Assembly (NCBI RefSeq): GCF_037976825.1
Contig: NZ_CP150269.1
Span: 2,059,501 to 2,123,500 of the forward strand
Length of the DNA stretch: 64,000 bases
Source: Paenibacillus sp. FSL K6-1330
GTDB lineage: Bacteria; Bacillota; Bacilli; Paenibacillales; Paenibacillaceae
Reading direction: 5' to 3'
A model generated the notes under the pieces. The model did not search any database, had not been told where the DNA came from, and saw nothing but the letters and a program-made list of their open reading frames with translations. This document shows, in pieces, positions 32,860 to 41,906 of the stretch. Made by a program: the position numbers and the translations under genes. The stretch's first letter is position 1. Each line of letters starts with the position of its first letter.

Positions 32860-32889
32860 TTGATAAAAGAACGATTGTTCGCATATAAT
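32860..32889 (+). promoter_or_regulatory. SigmaA promoter with LexA box
   Basis: TTGATA (32860-32865) and TATAAT (32884-32889) are 18 nt apart. The spacer contains AGAACGATTGTTCG (32868-32881), which keeps GAAC-N4-GTTC, the core of the Gram-positive SOS box. A weaker AAAC-AAAT-GTTC copy follows at 32893-32904. LexA bound here would block RNA polymerase, so the following genes should be SOS-induced. Confidence 0.78.
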
Positions 32890-32923
32890 ACAAACAAATG
32901 TTCCCTTTTCGAGGTGATGAAGT

Positions 32924-33307
32924 GTGTCGCGTATTGGGCTGAAGCCAGATGAATCAAAATTAGTGAAGGATTTTATCTTGTTACCTCTCTTGCTTGATGT
33001 CGTGGAGAATGATCGGGATATCCTGTCCGCTGGAGCATTAAAGATGCCCGCGATAACCAACGCCATCATCGATCGATTGCAGAAGGCAGCTTTAGCCGAT
33101 TTGGCTCAGGTACGAAAAAACATGCGCGAACACGGCTTGAAAGTTTATGAAGATCGGAGAACCAGGCTTGGCGTCGAGGTTGAATTTATCTGTAGAGGGT
33201 ACCATCACAAGCTGTCCATGCTTTGGGGGCTGATCGAGGCAGAGATTGAACAGAGGTCGTTCACGTATCTGGGGCTAAAAATTGAAGAAAAGGGGGCATT
33301 GAAATGA
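32924..33307 (+). CDS. Unknown protein, first gene of SOS-type operon
   Basis: The 127-residue protein starts at GTG 32924 behind GAGGTGATG. It is helical with a basic C-terminus and no cysteine cluster, membrane segment or signal peptide. The gene overlaps the YolD gene by 4 bp (ATGA), so both are translated together. Similar small genes precede YolD in related genomes by position only; the function is not recognised. Regulation by the LexA box upstream suggests a DNA-damage role. Confidence 0.72.
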   Translation: MSRIGLKPDESKLVKDFILLPLLLDVVENDRDILSAGALKMPAITNAIIDRLQKAALADLAQVRKNMREHGLKVYEDRRTRLGVEVEFICRGYHHKLSMLWGLIEAEIEQRSFTYLGLKIEEKGALK

Positions 33308-33642
33308 CAACAAGAAAAAAGCTGGAGGGTAACGGACTTTGGGAGTCCAGTCGTATGATGCTTCCGGAACATAAAGAAATAATCATACGCCGGCAGCTGG
33401 AAGAGGGTAGGAAGGATCGGCCAACGCTGGATCCGCAGGAGATGGAGTTGATTGAACAAGCGCTGGCCAAGTCATTTCATGAGCACCGCGCTGTTACAAT
33501 AAGGTTGTTTGATGAGTATTTAGATACTGAGTTAACGGGTATTGTCGTATTGATCCACACGTTTAGACGAGAGATCAAATTGTCTATGTCTGAAGGTGAG
33601 TGGCATTGGATTAAGATCGATGAAATTGTTTCGGCTAATTGA
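33304..33642 (+). CDS. YolD-like family protein
   Basis: The 112-residue protein matches YolD: N-terminal LWESSRMMLPEHKE, then basic linker, then C-terminal IKLSMSEGEWHWIKIDEI, the family signature. YolD-like genes often accompany UV-repair Y-family polymerases in Bacillus phages; no such polymerase is next to it here, but a DNA ligase is. It is translationally coupled to the preceding gene and shares the LexA-box promoter. Confidence 0.88.
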   Translation: MTTRKKLEGNGLWESSRMMLPEHKEIIIRRQLEEGRKDRPTLDPQEMELIEQALAKSFHEHRAVTIRLFDEYLDTELTGIVVLIHTFRREIKLSMSEGEWHWIKIDEIVSAN

Positions 33643-33733
33643 CGACCTTTTGTTCATTAAACGGTATTAGAATCAGCACAGTAGGTAATGATATTTATAA
33701 AGGGACAGAATAAATAATGGAAGGGAACTTACA

Positions 33734-34144
33734 ATGAACAGAACTTTAAAAACAATGTTAATGATGTTTGTTGTGCTGCTCTTTATCGGTACGTCTAGCT
33801 TTGCGATAGCCGAATCACTAAAGCCTTCTGCTGCTGATTACTACACTAATTTGGATAAGAAAATTTATAGTGACTTTAATAATGCGGATGTTAATGTAAA
33901 GGAATACGTTCAAATTAAAGATCTTGAAAGTGTTGCTGGTAAGCTGGATTTAACCGAGAAAGGTCGATATCAAAGAACATTCAGAGAATTTGCTCGAAAA
34001 AATTCCAAAAAGAGTGATCAATATGTATATGTCTTCATTAGTATGAAGGATGAGGGGTCATCTAAACATTCTAAGTACACAATAATTGATTCAGAAACCA
34101 ACAAAGTTCTTGTTGAAGGTAATGGCTGGTCTGCAGCTAAATGA
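33734..34144 (+). CDS. Small secreted protein, unknown
   Basis: The 136-residue product has a signal peptide (about 1-26, TSSFAIAES). The mature part is basic, mixed alpha/beta, without cysteines, and ends in VLVEGNGWSAAK. ATG 33734 follows GGAAGGGAA. It is transcribed towards the convergent secreted gene at 34192, with a terminator between. No domain is recognised; it could be a lysogen-expressed surface factor. Confidence 0.7.
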   Translation: MNRTLKTMLMMFVVLLFIGTSSFAIAESLKPSAADYYTNLDKKIYSDFNNADVNVKEYVQIKDLESVAGKLDLTEKGRYQRTFREFARKNSKKSDQYVYVFISMKDEGSSKHSKYTIIDSETNKVLVEGNGWSAAK

Positions 34145-34152
34145 AATGAAAA

Positions 34153-34183
34153 AGCATTTGCAAAGAGCAAATACTTTTTTTAT
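34153..34183. terminator. Bidirectional terminator
   Basis: AGCATTTGC (34153-34161) pairs with GCAAATACT (34167-34175) around an AAAGA loop, with one mismatch, and T-runs or A-runs on both sides. Confidence 0.8.
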
Positions 34184-34191
34184 TTCTTATA

Positions 34192-34584
34192 TTATTGTCG
34201 AGTTCTTCCATTCTCAAATGTGTAGATAGAATTTCCATCATGTACCCTGTGTAGGGATGTACATTTATATGTTGCTGTTGGGTCAAAAAGGAAATCGCCG
34301 GTTGTAATGTATGCAGAATTAGCGTTGTAGTAACTATCCTGGACAAAGTTAACTAGTGAGTCGTTTTTTGACAAACTGACGCCAATATAAACCTGGTCGT
34401 AAAAACGTGTCTCTGGAGTAGTTAAAGCAGTTGCACCATGAGCATAAATATATTGTTGTCCTTGGATGGTAACGATACCGAAACCACAACTCGATCCAGT
34501 GGTACTGATTGGTCCTGTCGCGGCACTAGCAGGAGTAGCAAGAGCAAAGAAAACAGCGAAAAGGGAAATAAACAGCTTTTTCAT
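34192..34584 (-). CDS. Small secreted protein, unknown
   Basis: The 130-residue product has a signal peptide (about 1-21, LATPASA) and a mature part with two cysteines (about 33 and 107) that may form a disulfide, rich in Tyr/Thr/Ser beta segments. ATG 34584 follows GGAGGCG on the minus strand. A perfect AT palindrome (34605-34622) lies just upstream. The family is not recognised. Confidence 0.7.
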   Translation of the reverse strand: MKKLFISLFAVFFALATPASAATGPISTTGSSCGFGIVTIQGQQYIYAHGATALTTPETRFYDQVYIGVSLSKNDSLVNFVQDSYYNANSAYITTGDFLFDPTATYKCTSLHRVHDGNSIYTFENGRTRQ

Positions 34585-34604
34585 GAAATCGCCTCCTATT
34601 TAAT

Positions 34605-34622
34605 AAAATATTGGAATATTTT
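34605..34622. promoter_or_regulatory. Perfect 8-2-8 palindrome upstream of secreted gene
   Basis: AAAATATT-GG-AATATTTT is a perfect inverted repeat 21 nt upstream of the minus-strand start at 34584. It overlaps the region where its ribosome binding site and promoter should lie, so it may be an operator. Confidence 0.45.
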
Positions 34623-34797
34623 CATAATATCACCTATTAATATATAATTCTACCAAGAAAAATAGGAGATGCTGTCGAATTCAAAAAAAATAAAATAGTG
34701 CAGATGTCTAGTGTGAATAAGAAGGCACTTTTCGTAGAAAGAATCTGTTATTAAAAGAGTGCAGTATCCTACAGAATACGGATGTCGTTCTAATCCA

Positions 34798-34875
34798 GAG
34801 ATCAAATTGGCAACAGGTGTAGGTGAATGGCATTGGATTAGGATAGACGACATAATTTCTGTTACATTAATGTAA
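34798..34875 (+). pseudogene. Remnant of a second YolD-like gene
   Basis: Read in frame from 34798 to the stop at 34875, the sequence gives EIKLATGVGEWHWIRIDD, close to the C-terminal signature of the intact YolD at 33304 (EIKLSMSEGEWHWIKIDE). Upstream the frame is broken by a TAG at 34735 and no start lies nearby. Only about 25 residues remain. Confidence 0.75.
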
Positions 34876-35100
34876 CTGATGAAGTGTTGCTATGAAAGAG
34901 TGCTTCATATATGCTTAATGATGAATATGATTGAGCCATAACTCAGATAAAAAAAATCACATAAAAAATCACAAACTCGGCGAATAGCCGTGAATGAGAA
35001 CGTTGCTTATACAAGTTTATAGATCAAAAAAATCAAAAAAACTAGGTGAATGAACATTGATGAATCTCAGCAAAACTACAAACAAGATGTTCTATATATA
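34876..35100. other. AT-rich spacer between prophage remnants and chromosome
   Basis: No gene is seen. The stretch holds several A-rich direct repeats (AAAAAATCAC and similar) and a few weak inverted repeats. The prophage boundary must lie here or just to the left, but no attachment core could be assigned. Confidence 0.5.
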
Positions 35101-35114
35101 AGGGTGAGACGGAT

Positions 35115-36260
35115 ATGAGATTAGTATATTTGGATCATGCCGCATCAACCCCGGTTCATCCGGAGGTTGCTGAGCGGATGATGAATGTGATGACAAGCCA
35201 ATACGGCAATGCTTCAAGCGTTCATGCTTTTGGACGGGAAGCGAAGAAGATCGTCAACGGGGCGCGTGATCGAATTGCGTCCCTTTTGGGATGCCAATCG
35301 GACGAGCTGGTGCTCACCGGAGGCGGCACCGAAAGCGATAATTTGGCTATACTGGGATTGCTGGAGTCGCTTGGCGTGAATGGCAAGCATGTGATTACGT
35401 CAGCAGTTGAACACCATGCGGTGCTTCATACATGCCATGAGCTGGAACGGCGGGGCTGTGAGGTTACCTATGTCCCCGTCGATTCTACTGGGCGTGTCTC
35501 TGTGGAGGACATTGCGGGTGCGATTCAGGATAACACGGTGCTGGTCACCATCATGTATGGCAATAATGAAGTAGGCACCGTTCAGCCGATCAGCGAAATC
35601 GGCGAGCTCTGCCGCAGCCGGGGCATCGTGTTTCATACCGATGCTGTTCAGGCATTGGGATCGGAGGCGATCAACTGCCGCGAGCTGCCGGTGGACATGT
35701 GGAGTTTTTCCGCCCACAAAATCAACGGACCCCAAGGCGTCGGAGCATTGGTTGTCCGCAGAGGACTCAGCGTATCTCCACGTCTGTTCGGAGGGCTGCA
35801 GGAGAAGAAACGCCGTGCCGGAACAGAGAATATGGCCGGCATCGCCGGTTTTGCGGCAGCAGTGGAATGGACCGTTAAGAATATGGAGACGCGTATCCAG
35901 CATTATCGCGAGCTGAGATCGACGCTGCTTGAAGGGTTTCGTCAGGAGATTGGCGAGGATGCTTTTGTAATCAACGGAAATTCGGAACATTACCTACCTC
36001 ACATCCTAAATATCAGCTTTCCCGGTGCCAATACGGAGACGATGCTGATGAACCTCGATATGGAAGGAATTGCGGCGGCAAGCGGCTCGGCTTGTACGTC
36101 GGGATCTCTGGAAATATCCCATGTACTCCAAGCAATGAAACTTTCTGATCCTGTTTTGCGCTCCGCGATTCGTTTTAGTTTCGGTTTGGGTAATACTACT
36201 CAAGAAATGGAGCACACTGCCCAAAAAATTGGAACCATCCTTAATCGGTTACGTAAATAG
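35115..36260 (+). CDS. Cysteine desulfurase (IscS/NifS family)
   Basis: This pyridoxal phosphate enzyme removes sulfur from cysteine for thio-tRNA and Fe-S synthesis. The 381-residue protein has the N-terminal YLDHAASTPVHP motif, the PLP lysine K202 in SAHKINGPQG, and the catalytic cysteine C327 in SGSACTSGS. All are intact and the length is normal for the YrvO/IscS group. In Bacillus the partner gene mnmA follows; here the next gene is a PRC-barrel protein. ATG 35115 follows AAGGGTGAGA. Confidence 0.93.
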   Translation: MRLVYLDHAASTPVHPEVAERMMNVMTSQYGNASSVHAFGREAKKIVNGARDRIASLLGCQSDELVLTGGGTESDNLAILGLLESLGVNGKHVITSAVEHHAVLHTCHELERRGCEVTYVPVDSTGRVSVEDIAGAIQDNTVLVTIMYGNNEVGTVQPISEIGELCRSRGIVFHTDAVQALGSEAINCRELPVDMWSFSAHKINGPQGVGALVVRRGLSVSPRLFGGLQEKKRRAGTENMAGIAGFAAAVEWTVKNMETRIQHYRELRSTLLEGFRQEIGEDAFVINGNSEHYLPHILNISFPGANTETMLMNLDMEGIAAASGSACTSGSLEISHVLQAMKLSDPVLRSAIRFSFGLGNTTQEMEHTAQKIGTILNRLRK

Positions 36261-36401
36261 ATGTTAAGGGATTTCTCCTTCTAGAGAATAGGGGGTATGC
36301 GTTCGTCCATTTCATCCTTGGAAATTATCCGTTTTGGCTCACGAAATGTTGACCGGCGGCTGATTTCAAACCATGAAGGATGAGGAGGTGTCCACTGCAG
36401 T

Positions 36402-36923
36402 ATGAAACTTCAAGAAATGATTGGACTGGCTGTATTCGACGTGGAGAACGGTAAGGAAATCGGCAAAATCCACGATTTTATACTAGATGAGAACTGGTTG
36501 ATTACCGGGTTGGAGCTGGAAGGCAAGGCTTTGTTTTCCTCGCATGTGAAAAGCGTCTCATGGGAAGATATCGTAGCATACGGGGAAGATGCCGTCATGA
36601 TCCGGAGCCAAGAGGCTGTCCGCAAGGTGGGCGCCAATGATATACCGCTTACGTTCCTTTTGGGCAAGCGCAAACTGAAAGAGATGCAGGTCTTGACAGA
36701 GGATGGTATCCTGCTCGGACGTATATCGGATGTTTATTTTGAGCAGGAACAGGGCAATACAATACTAGGGTTGGAAATATCCGATGGATTTGTCTCGGAT
36801 TTGATCGAAGGTCGCAAATGGCTGCCTTGCACAGCGGAAATGGCTATCGGCGAAAGTGCCGTTATGGTACCCCCGATGAGCGAACAGCGTCTGGAAAAAG
36901 CCATTAATTCTGTGAACGGATAG
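36402..36923 (+). CDS. PRC-barrel domain protein
   Basis: The 173-residue protein contains two PRC-barrel-like modules (about 1-75 and 88-165), visible as repeated GKIHDFILDE and GRISDVYFEQ beta-turn segments. PRC-barrels bind RNA, proteins or photosynthetic complexes; in Firmicutes such proteins are often linked to RNA metabolism or sporulation, without a fixed function. ATG 36402 follows AGGAGGTG. It forms a probable operon with the zinc-ribbon gene 11 nt downstream. Confidence 0.85.
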   Translation: MKLQEMIGLAVFDVENGKEIGKIHDFILDENWLITGLELEGKALFSSHVKSVSWEDIVAYGEDAVMIRSQEAVRKVGANDIPLTFLLGKRKLKEMQVLTEDGILLGRISDVYFEQEQGNTILGLEISDGFVSDLIEGRKWLPCTAEMAIGESAVMVPPMSEQRLEKAINSVNG

Positions 36924-36934
36924 GGTGAGGTAGG

Positions 36935-37144
36935 ATGAAATGTCCAAACTGTAGTTCCAAAGATATCGGGAAAATCGGCTCCCACCAGTTTTATTGCTGG
37001 GGTTGCTTTATCGAATTGACAGTCAACGGAGAGAAAATGTCCGTATACCAGGTAGAAGAGGATGGTACGCTCAGCTCTCTGGATGATTTGTTCTTCGGTG
37101 ATGAAATGCAGCCGGATTTCCCTCCTATGCACGCGTCTTCCTAA
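36935..37144 (+). CDS. Small zinc-ribbon protein
   Basis: The 69-residue protein starts with CPNC (residues 3-6) and has YCWGC (20-24), a four-cysteine zinc ribbon, followed by an acidic tail. ATG 36935 follows GTGAGG. The partner or target is unknown, and the gene is followed by a terminator. Confidence 0.8.
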   Translation: MKCPNCSSKDIGKIGSHQFYCWGCFIELTVNGEKMSVYQVEEDGTLSSLDDLFFGDEMQPDFPPMHASS

Positions 37145-37169
37145 GAACGCGTACATATAGTTAGATAAC

Positions 37170-37216
37170 GACTCCTTGCTAAAGGTCTATATGGCTGAGC
37201 AGCAGGGAGTCTTTTT
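37170..37216 (+). terminator. Rho-independent terminator
   Basis: GACTCCTTGCT (37170-37180) pairs with AGCAGGGAGTC (37201-37211) over a 20-nt loop, with a T-G pair, and is followed by TTTTT. Confidence 0.85.
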
Positions 37217-37301
37217 CATGTTGGCCTGCGGAAATGTTAGTTTATTTCTGGAAGCTTGTACATATACTACAGGGTAGCTTTCGAAAAAGGAGGGTGCCTG
37301 T

Positions 37302-38369
37302 GTGGAACAGCTGACCGAGAACAAATGGTTTCGATTGTTGGTATGGTTAATGCTTGGACTCATCTCTCTTTACTTTGTCTGGCTGCTGCGTCCGCTGTTT
37401 CTGGATGTCTATCGATTTCTCAAGGCTGTCCTGGCGCCATTTCTGGTTGCCATGATCATATCTTATGTGCTCAATCCGGTAGTATGCATGCTCTCCGACC
37501 GTAAAGTTCCGCGTAGCATGGCGGTGCTGCTCATCTACGCTGTCTTTCTGACGTCACTTACCGTCATTCTGATCAATATGATTCCGATGCTGATCCGGCA
37601 GCTGGAGGAGCTCAACGAGCATTTGCCTGAATTATCGATGAACGCCCAGAGCCTGATGACCAATCTGGACAGCAGGCTGCTGCCCCCGGGAGTAAGGACA
37701 GGCGTCAACAGCTGGTTCTTGCAGATGGAATCAAGGCTGGCCGGGGGAATTTCGGATTTCATGGACAATATCGGCAACACCATCAACATCCTGTTTAATG
37801 TGTTAATTGTTCCGTTCCTGATCTTCTACATATTAAAAGATTTTGAGGTGTTCCAGCGAACCGCCGTATCCTATCTGCCGCGGAGCCGCCGTAAGTCGAT
37901 TGTCACGCTGCTGAAAGAGATCGACACGGCCCTCGGGAATTACGTCCGCGGACAATTCCTGGTATGCTTAATTATCGGCGTACTAGCCTATGTAGGGTAC
38001 ATGATCGTGGGTATGCCTTACGCGCTGCTATTGGCAAGCATCGTGGCGGTGTTTAACATCATTCCCTATTTGGGCCCCTTTCTCGGCGCGGCTCCAGCGC
38101 TTGTGATGGCATCTACGATTTCCTGGAAGATGGTGCTGCTGGTGGCGGTGGTTAATATGGTCTGTCAAACGCTGGAGAGCAATGTCATCTCGCCGCAAGT
38201 GGTAGGCAAAAAGTTGCATATGCATCCGCTCCTGATCATATTTGCACTACTTGTCGGTGGACAGGTGGCAGGAACCGTAGGCTTAATTTTGGCTGTTCCT
38301 GTCTTTGCCGTCATCAAAGTGCTGCTGCAGCATTTTTTCGCCTATTATGTCAGAAGGAAATCCGGCTGA
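37302..38369 (+). CDS. AI-2E family transporter (YtvI/PerM-like permease)
   Basis: The 355-residue membrane protein has an N-terminal hydrophobic segment pair (about 11-27, 37-56), another at about 65-85, then a long soluble loop, and five more membrane segments from about 150 to 345. The GPFLGAAPAL and NIIPYLGP stretch in the C-terminal half is typical. The start is GTG 37302, with AAAGGAGGGTG upstream. The family exports or moves small compounds such as autoinducer or ions; the substrate cannot be assigned. It lies upstream of alaS without being co-regulated. Confidence 0.85.
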   Translation: MEQLTENKWFRLLVWLMLGLISLYFVWLLRPLFLDVYRFLKAVLAPFLVAMIISYVLNPVVCMLSDRKVPRSMAVLLIYAVFLTSLTVILINMIPMLIRQLEELNEHLPELSMNAQSLMTNLDSRLLPPGVRTGVNSWFLQMESRLAGGISDFMDNIGNTINILFNVLIVPFLIFYILKDFEVFQRTAVSYLPRSRRKSIVTLLKEIDTALGNYVRGQFLVCLIIGVLAYVGYMIVGMPYALLLASIVAVFNIIPYLGPFLGAAPALVMASTISWKMVLLVAVVNMVCQTLESNVISPQVVGKKLHMHPLLIIFALLVGGQVAGTVGLILAVPVFAVIKVLLQHFFAYYVRRKSG

Positions 38370-38400
38370 AGGCTCCAGTCTCAGCTGCAATGCTCATACA

Positions 38401-38429
38401 TTGACAGATAGTTTCACCCTATATATACT
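38401..38429 (+). promoter_or_regulatory. SigmaA promoter of alaS T-box leader
   Basis: TTGACA at 38401-38406 is a perfect -35 box and TATACT at 38424-38429 is the -10, with a 17-nt spacer. Transcription should start near 38436. Confidence 0.85.
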
Positions 38430-38435
38430 TGAAAT

Positions 38436-38736
38436 GGTAAACCTATAACCGTACAAATCGATGAGAAAATCCAGTAGGCTTTGTGTACCTTGCCCAGAGA
38501 ACAGGTTCCTGCCCGGACAATTTCCGGCTGGCTGCGAGAACCTGGAAGCGAACCTAAGCCGAATGCTAATTTTTGAGTGTGATTCAAATTCACCGGGTAG
38601 CTCCCGTTATCCAGCTGTTACGAGGCGATCGTTACATATGTTGTTCCAGGAGATTTCTGCTGGAGGACGAATGGACGATAACCAGGGTGGTACCGCGAGA
38701 ACATCGTCCCTGAATTCAATTCAGGGGCGTTTTTTG
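38436..38736 (+). promoter_or_regulatory. T-box riboswitch, alanine
   Basis: The leader has stem I with AGTA at about 38473 and GAAT-GCT-A at 38561-38568, which makes GCT (38565-38567) the probable alanine specifier codon. The T-box sequence AGGGTGGTACCGCG lies at 38684-38697. A competing terminator (CGTCCCTGAAT pairing with ATTCAGGGGCG, then six T) is at 38705-38736. Uncharged alanine tRNA would stabilise the antiterminator and switch alaS on. Confidence 0.92.
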
Positions 38737-38788
38737 TGTTCGAATACAAGTGATTCGGACCTATATTACGACTGGAGGAAGTGTAGAG

Positions 38789-41416
38789 ATGAAAGCTAGT
38801 GAAATCCGTTCCAAATGGCTAGAGTTTTTTGCAGAGAAAGGCCACAATATTGAGCCAAGTGCATCGCTTGTTCCGCACAATGACCCGTCCCTGCTTTGGA
38901 TTAATGCAGGCATGGCTCCGCTCAAGCCTTATTTTGACGGGCGTGTGAAGCCGGAAAATCCGAGAATTGCGAACTCGCAGAAATGTATTCGGACTAATGA
39001 TATTGAGAATGTCGGCAAAACCCGTCGTCACCATACGTTCTTCGAAATGTTGGGCAACTTCTCCATAGGGGACTACTTTAAAGAAGAAGTTATCACCTGG
39101 GCCTGGGAGTTCCTGACGGACAAGAAATGGATCGGCTTCGATCCGGAGAAGCTGTCTGTTACCGTGTATCCGGAAGACGAGGAAGCCTTCAAGCTTTGGA
39201 ACGAAAAAATCGGTCTCCCGAAGGAGCGCATCATTAAGCTGCAGGAAAACTTCTGGGATATCGGGGAAGGACCTTGCGGACCTTGTACCGAGATTTTCTA
39301 TGATCGTGGTGAAGGATACGATACGGATGCTCCGGAATCCGAAATGTTCCCAGGTGGTGAGAATGAACGCTGGCTGGAGGTATGGAACCTCGTATTCTCC
39401 CAGTTTAACCACAACAAGGACGGCAGCTATACACCGCTTCCGAACAAGAACATTGATACGGGTGCGGGACTCGAGCGCTTTGCTTCCATCCTGCAAGATG
39501 TGGCATCCAACTTCGATACCGACCTATTCCAGCCGATCATCCAGAAGACGGCAGAGCTTGCCGGCGTTAAATACAATGAAAAGACGGAATACGATATCGC
39601 GTTGAAAGTCATTGCCGATCATATCCGGACAGTTGCTTTCGCAGTAGGCGATGGCGTGCTGCCGTCCAACGAAGGCCGCGGTTATGTCATCCGTCGATTG
39701 CTCCGCCGTGCGGTTCGTTATGGAAAGGTGCTCGGGCTGGACAAACCATTCATGTATACTTTGACCGGAACCGTAGGCGATATTATGGGAGTATACTACC
39801 CAGAGGTCGTTGAGAAGCGCGCCTTTATTGAGAAGGTCATTGCAACGGAAGAAGAACAGTTCCACAAAACGCTCTCTGACGGCTTGAACATCTTGGCAGA
39901 CGTGAGCGCAGAAGCGAAGAAGCAGGGCAAATCGGTAATCAGCGGCAGCGACGCGTTCAAATTGTACGATACGTATGGCTTCCCGTTTGATTTAACGGAG
40001 GATTATGCGTCCGAGCACGGATTGACCGTGGACCGTGAAGGCTTTGATGCCGCGATGAAGGAACAGCGTGATCGTGCTCGTGCGGCCCGTCATGAAACGG
40101 AAAGCATGAAGGTCCAAGGCGGCGTTCTTTCCGATTATACGGTTAAAAGTGAATTTGTTGGATATAATGACACCGTCAGCGAGGCTAAAGTGCTCGCCAT
40201 TGTTTCCGGTGACAGTTTTGCAGACAGCGTCAGTGAAGGCGAGACCTGTCAGGTCATTTTGGACGTTACCCCGTTCTATGCCGAAAGCGGCGGCCAGGTC
40301 AGCGATCAGGGCATTTTGGAAGGCGCATCTGTACGTGCCCGAGTGGAAGGTCTCTTCAAGGCTCCGCATGGACAGCACGTGCATTTCGTAACCGTGGAGC
40401 TCGGCGAGCTTAAGGTGGGCGATACGGTCAAGGCGCAGGTGGATTCCGCTATGCGCAATGATATCGTTAAGAACCATACAGCCACACACCTTTTGCATAA
40501 AGCATTGAAGGAAGTTCTGGGCGATCATGTCAATCAGGCAGGTTCGCTTGTTGAACCGCAGCGTCTGCGCTTCGACTTCTCCCATTTCGGCAGCATTACG
40601 CAGGAGGAGCTGGCCGATATTGAGCGCCGCGTGAATGAACAGGTGTGGAAGAGCATTCCGGTCGTTATCGAGCGCAAGGCCATTGATGAAGCGAAGGCGA
40701 TGGGTGCCATGGCATTGTTCGGAGAGAAATATGGAGATATCGTCCGTGTCGTCCAGGTCGGAGATTACAGCATCGAGCTGTGCGGCGGATGCCATGTAGG
40801 CAACACCTCCCAGATCGGAATCTTCAAGCTGCTTGGCGAGAGTGGCATCGGCTCCGGCGTTCGCCGCATTGAAGCCGTAACGGGCCGCTACGCTTATGAG
40901 CATCTGGAGGGGCAAATGGACCTGCTCAAGCAAGCCGCCGGCTTGTTGAAGAGCAATCTTGCGGACGTGCCGAAGCGGATCGAGGGCCTGAACCAACAGG
41001 TGAAGGATCTTGCCCGGGAGAACGAGTCCCTGCAAGGCAAGCTTGGAGCCATTGAGGCCAGCCATTTGACCGATAAAGTGAAGCAGGTAGGGAACACGTC
41101 GCTGCTTGCAGCTGAAGTACAGGCTGGCAGTATGGATGGACTCCGTGGCATTGCAGACGAATTGAAGGGCAAACTTCCGGAGACGATCCTCGTGCTCGGC
41201 TCCAAAGCGGGCGACAAGGTGAATTTCGTCGTAGCCGTTCCGCAGGACCTGGTGAAGCAAGGCTACCATGCTGGCAAGCTCGTTAAAGAAGTGGCTTCGA
41301 TCTGCGGCGGAGGCGGCGGGGGCCGTCCGGATATGGCACAAGCGGGGGGCAAGGATGCTTCCAAACTCGCCCAGGCGCTGCAGCACGCTGAGGATCTCAT
41401 AGCCCGGGGCGTGTAA
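38789..41416 (+). CDS. alaS: Alanyl-tRNA synthetase
   Basis: The 875-residue enzyme charges alanine tRNA. It has the class II catalytic domain at about 1-450, an editing domain with HTATHLLH (about 563-570) and CGGCH (about 665-669), and a C-terminal coiled coil and C-Ala domain with [10 protein letters not shown] (about 838-847). All key residues are present. ATG 38789 is chosen behind GGAGGAAGTG; a longer in-frame reading begins inside the T-box terminator. Confidence 0.97.
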   Translation: MKASEIRSKWLEFFAEKGHNIEPSASLVPHNDPSLLWINAGMAPLKPYFDGRVKPENPRIANSQKCIRTNDIENVGKTRRHHTFFEMLGNFSIGDYFKEEVITWAWEFLTDKKWIGFDPEKLSVTVYPEDEEAFKLWNEKIGLPKERIIKLQENFWDIGEGPCGPCTEIFYDRGEGYDTDAPESEMFPGGENERWLEVWNLVFSQFNHNKDGSYTPLPNKNIDTGAGLERFASILQDVASNFDTDLFQPIIQKTAELAGVKYNEKTEYDIALKVIADHIRTVAFAVGDGVLPSNEGRGYVIRRLLRRAVRYGKVLGLDKPFMYTLTGTVGDIMGVYYPEVVEKRAFIEKVIATEEEQFHKTLSDGLNILADVSAEAKKQGKSVISGSDAFKLYDTYGFPFDLTEDYASEHGLTVDREGFDAAMKEQRDRARAARHETESMKVQGGVLSDYTVKSEFVGYNDTVSEAKVLAIVSGDSFADSVSEGETCQVILDVTPFYAESGGQVSDQGILEGASVRARVEGLFKAPHGQHVHFVTVELGELKVGDTVKAQVDSAMRNDIVKNHTATHLLHKALKEVLGDHVNQAGSLVEPQRLRFDFSHFGSITQEELADIERRVNEQVWKSIPVVIERKAIDEAKAMGAMALFGEKYGDIVRVVQVGDYSIELCGGCHVGNTSQIGIFKLLGESGIGSGVRRIEAVTGRYAYEHLEGQMDLLKQAAGLLKSNLADVPKRIEGLNQQVKDLARENESLQGKLGAIEASHLTDKVKQVGNTSLLAAEVQAGSMDGLRGIADELKGKLPETILVLGSKAGDKVNFVVAVPQDLVKQGYHAGKLVKEVASICGGGGGGRPDMAQAGGKDASKLAQALQHAEDLIARGV

Positions 41417-41428
41417 CAGATTTGTCCA

Positions 41429-41493
41429 GATTGTGTACAGCAAGCAATAGTAAGCAGGATCCAACATTTTGCTGTACACAATCCCGAATTTTT
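41429..41493 (+). terminator. Terminator with 15-bp perfect stem after alaS
   Basis: GATTGTGTACAGCAA (41429-41443) is the exact inverse of TTGCTGTACACAATC (41469-41483), with a 25-nt loop, followed by a T-run near 41489. The loop is unusually long for a terminator. Confidence 0.85.
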
Positions 41494-41633
41494 TGGAACA
41501 CTTTCTAAATATTTCGCTTTCGATTTCCGTAGAGACTTAGGATTATGTTATGATATAACTAGATCAAGCTGGTAAATATTTATTCGACGAAGCATGGTAA
41601 ACATGTTCTTTGAAGAAGCGAGGTGTGTCACAC

Positions 41634-41894
41634 ATGGACTCCATGGATAAGACAGTCAAGTTCAATGTAAAAGGTGATGAAAAGGAGGCTTCCGCCCAGG
41701 ACATTCTACTTTCGGTATACGATTCGCTGGTAGAGAAGGAGTACAATCCGATTAACCAAATCGTAGGGTATCTTTTGTCCGGGGATCCAGCTTATATACC
41801 TCGGCACAATAATGCCAGAAGTTTGATCCGGAAAAAAGAGCGAGATGAATTGATTGAAGAACTGGTCCGGTTCTATTTAGCCAGTCACCGTTAG
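41634..41894 (+). CDS. IreB family regulatory phosphoprotein
   Basis: The 86-residue protein matches IreB (formerly UPF0297): the N-terminus has a threonine target ([10 protein letters not shown]), then an all-helical body with [19 protein letters not shown]. In Enterococcus the homologue is phosphorylated by the kinase IreK and influences cephalosporin resistance. ATG 41634 follows GAGGTGTG; an upstream TTG at 41610 is not favoured. It is the first gene of a compact operon with ruvX and the DUF1292 genes. Confidence 0.93.
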   Translation: MDSMDKTVKFNVKGDEKEASAQDILLSVYDSLVEKEYNPINQIVGYLLSGDPAYIPRHNNARSLIRKKERDELIEELVRFYLASHR

Positions 41895-41906
41895 GAGCAC
41901 ACAGGG

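Larger units (their letters stand above)
1..34900. mobile_element. Prophage, siphovirus type, right-hand part (left end outside window)
   Basis: A continuous run of packaging, head, tail and lysis genes on the plus strand, followed by accessory genes, marks a prophage. The long tape measure and the absence of any sheath or baseplate-spike genes point to a siphovirus. No integrase, repressor or replication gene is visible, so these should lie left of the window. The right edge is placed between the last accessory gene (about 34.6 kb) and the cysteine desulfurase at 35.1 kb. I could not identify an attachment site, because the left copy is not in view. No obvious inactivating mutation is seen in the structural genes, so the late region looks intact. 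Confidence 0.93.

Noticed and set aside
34650..34853. Minus-strand open frame of 67 codons
   Set aside because: It lies opposite the YolD remnant, has no start signal and no plausible composition.
35115..36260. Prophage extending over the cysteine desulfurase
   Set aside because: Its motifs, composition and downstream housekeeping genes are those of chromosome.
38750..38788. Longer alaS reading starting upstream of 38789
   Set aside because: It would start just after the T-box terminator without a ribosome binding site.
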